Below are positions 52,201 to 55,200 of a stretch of 64,000 bases of DNA, piece after piece. Positions within the stretch are counted from its first letter, which is position 1; each line of letters opens with the position of its first letter. The notes under the pieces are model-generated. The model saw nothing but the letters and a program-made list of their open reading frames with translations. It was not told where the DNA came from and searched no databases. Made by a program: the position numbers and the translations under genes. Source of the stretch: Siphonodentalium dalli (lineage: Eukaryota; Mollusca; Scaphopoda; Gadilida; Siphonodentaliidae); contig CP136064.1 in the NCBI GenBank assembly GCA_032622095.1, positions 115,308,004 through 115,372,003 on the forward strand, read 5' to 3'.

Positions 52201-55200
52201 GCCAAGTGCGATTTTTGTATCAACACATATTTCCTTGATCATTTTTCAAATTTATTGATTATAACAATGTGATACATTGATGGCAAGAGCTCTTTCCATC
52301 AATGTATCACAATATTATAATCAATAAATTTGAAAAATGATCAAGGAAATATGGGTTGATACAAAAATTGCACTTGGCACTGAAAGGGTTAATATGGATT
52401 CTCCTAATAAGTTATAGAAGAATACATTGGATGGGGTGTATTATTCATGTGGAGGGTTGTTTAAATTATACAAGTGGATTCATTTGTTTTAGGGAATATT
52501 TGGATCCAGGCCTTTTGTTGAACTTGTCATTTTCAACACCACAATGTATATAAGATATGTATACCCATCAAAATTACAGAATGAGTTCTATATGGAGAAA
52601 TTTTAAATTTTCGAAATTTATTATTGTCCTGGTTTGGTGCTATTTGGCACTCAAATTCATGTAAATTATTTAAATAATGATAAATACCCCTGAACACTCT
52701 TTTCATTTTTTCAACTTGGAACTGTTTACTTGCTGGTTCCAGCAGATCATTTCTGACATTTATTTTTCAGTCCTGATAGTAATAAGAGAAATATTCTAGT
52801 ACCTGAGAAAGACCAAGAGAAAGATTTCTGTCAGGTATGATTATTTTATTACATCTCCAATCACAGCCAGCGGCTATGGCAAAGATAGTCCTTGTTTTAA
52901 AAAAAAAAGGAATTTTTGTGAAAAGATGCTGTTGTAGTGTGTGATAAGATTCAAATCTGTTTTCCTTTTCCATTCAGCTACTGGTATCTTTACGACAGTC
53001 TGTCCCAATTTGTTTCCGGTTGATATCTTCAGCCATAATTAATGATTATTTGGTGTGTGAGCTTAATGGAAAACGGTTGATAGTGTCCATTCATCCATCT
53101 TTGTGCGTATATCGGCACTATTTCTGGTTTATAATTTTAGTTATTTATTATTACGAAATTCAATCTTCTCATTTCTAAAATGCAAATGTCCCATGTGACA
53201 AAATAATCATTTAAAACAAGACCGCTTTTTATTTTATCTCTGTATTTAAAAACCTGCACCAAGTTGATCTTATCACTGTCAGCTGTACACATGTGTTGTT
53301 TTTTTAATTCTACATGCAGGTTGAACAGATGACACCATGTAATAATAGCTTCATTGCCAGATCTGAGGTGTTTATAGACAGGAGAAAACAACTGTAAGTT
53401 ACAGATTAATGACATTATGATGGTCACTCACAGTACCCGTCTTCCATAGAAACTTCTCAAGGTCTAGATGTTTGTTTGGGTTGAATTTAAGGATATTTCT
53501 AAAAGAATTTTTCAAGGCCAAAAAAATTTAGGTTTTGTTTCACAAGCAATTTTTAATTCCAATCAGATCGGGCGGGTTTTATTTTTTATTTTGCGACTAA
53601 CATATCACCTAATGCCTGCAGTGCATGTCGGAAAAATTGTAAAATTTAGGTGTTATGACAATAACTGTGAAGTGAGAATAGCTCTTTGGTAATTAATTAA
53701 TATCAGATGAATAGAAGATACTTTTTAATATAAAAATAAAGGGATTTTGCAAGCAGTTTTATTACAATTGTAGAGTGTTCTGGCAACAAGAAGGGATTCA
53801 TTTTGTTTACATTTCATGTAGTGGGGGACTAATGTTGAAACCAGTATTCATTACGCTTACAAAATGTCGCTAACATCTTGTGTGACACACTCGCCATCTT
53901 TAAACAGAAATGTGAAGTTTAAAATTAACTTTCAGAAACGATTAGCATACATTTCAATCACATTTAGTTTGTCATCCGGGTACTTTGTATTACATTAAAC
54001 TACCAAGTTTGTTTCATTTTATAATCCAACAAAGCCACATTAAAATCAGAAACTAAAGTTCTTTTGTCACATTTCAAAAGCAGGGGGATTTCCCTAGGGA
54101 TAGTACCTTGTTTACACTGATAAATGGTGTTGTATTATTTTACGGATGTACATGCTACATATCACTGTTTACGTCCCCGTTTGTATTTTAGTAATTTCTC
54201 TTGATGATTCCAACATTTCCCTATTTTAACATGAAGTCGCCTTACTTGGGCATGAAGTCTCCCTGAATTCTTCAGAGGGAGAAGTAAAGAAGGCCTGACA
54301 ATTATCTGTATTCAATGTCCAGCCAATCTGTATTCAATGTCCAGCCGATTAGTATTTCTGGTAGTCAATCAATTAAAATGTAAACTCAGAATTGGAACTT
54401 TTCCTACAATGTAAAATGAATTGATTCTTTTAAATGTTGGTAAAAGTACCTCTTGAAACTTACAAACTCCAAATAGAAAAGGTCCAAACCGACCAGGTTC
54501 ATGCATTTTAAATACTATACTGTCTATATCATCTATTATTATCCGTCCCTTAACTAACACTATTTCTGATTGGCCAAAATCCGTCAGGTTAATCTGGGAA
54601 AAAGTCATATTGGACTCCCTTAAGTCATATTGGATTCGATTCGAGTCCAATATGACTTTTATAAAAATTATCGAGACTCCGGGTGACGTCATTTGGATAA
54701 GCATACAGATGGATAATAAAAATGTCATTATACAATGTTGTGTACAGTATGTGTTTTCTTGTACTCGTCCAGGTTGTGGCGAAAATTAAGTCCTATTGGA
54801 CTTGACTTTACGCGTCTGTCCAATATGACTTTTCACCACAACCTGGACTTGTACAAGAAAAACACATACTGTACACAACATTGTATAATAACTTTATAGT
54901 ATTTACTACTTTAGTACAGTTAGGTCCGTAATTAGGATTTCTAATCTTTAAATAACCAATTCTTTCCATCTGGCCAACCAGGCAAAATAAAACTTGTTTT
55001 CGGGCAGTGAACAAGCCTAATTTATGTAACCAAGAACAAAATGCAGTTGTACCAAATAAGAAAATATATGGAAAACAATGTCCAAAAGTACAATTAAACA
55101 TAATCTCCCATGTAGATAATATTGTTGGAAATTACAAGTAAATTTTCTGTACTTCTAACTGTACTGGCCAAAAAAAAAAAGTGGTTTGGTTCTCGGCCAA

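Larger units (their letters stand above)
52470..54204. other. HFM1 introns around exons 23 and 24
   Basis: No further features seen. Confidence 0.5.
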
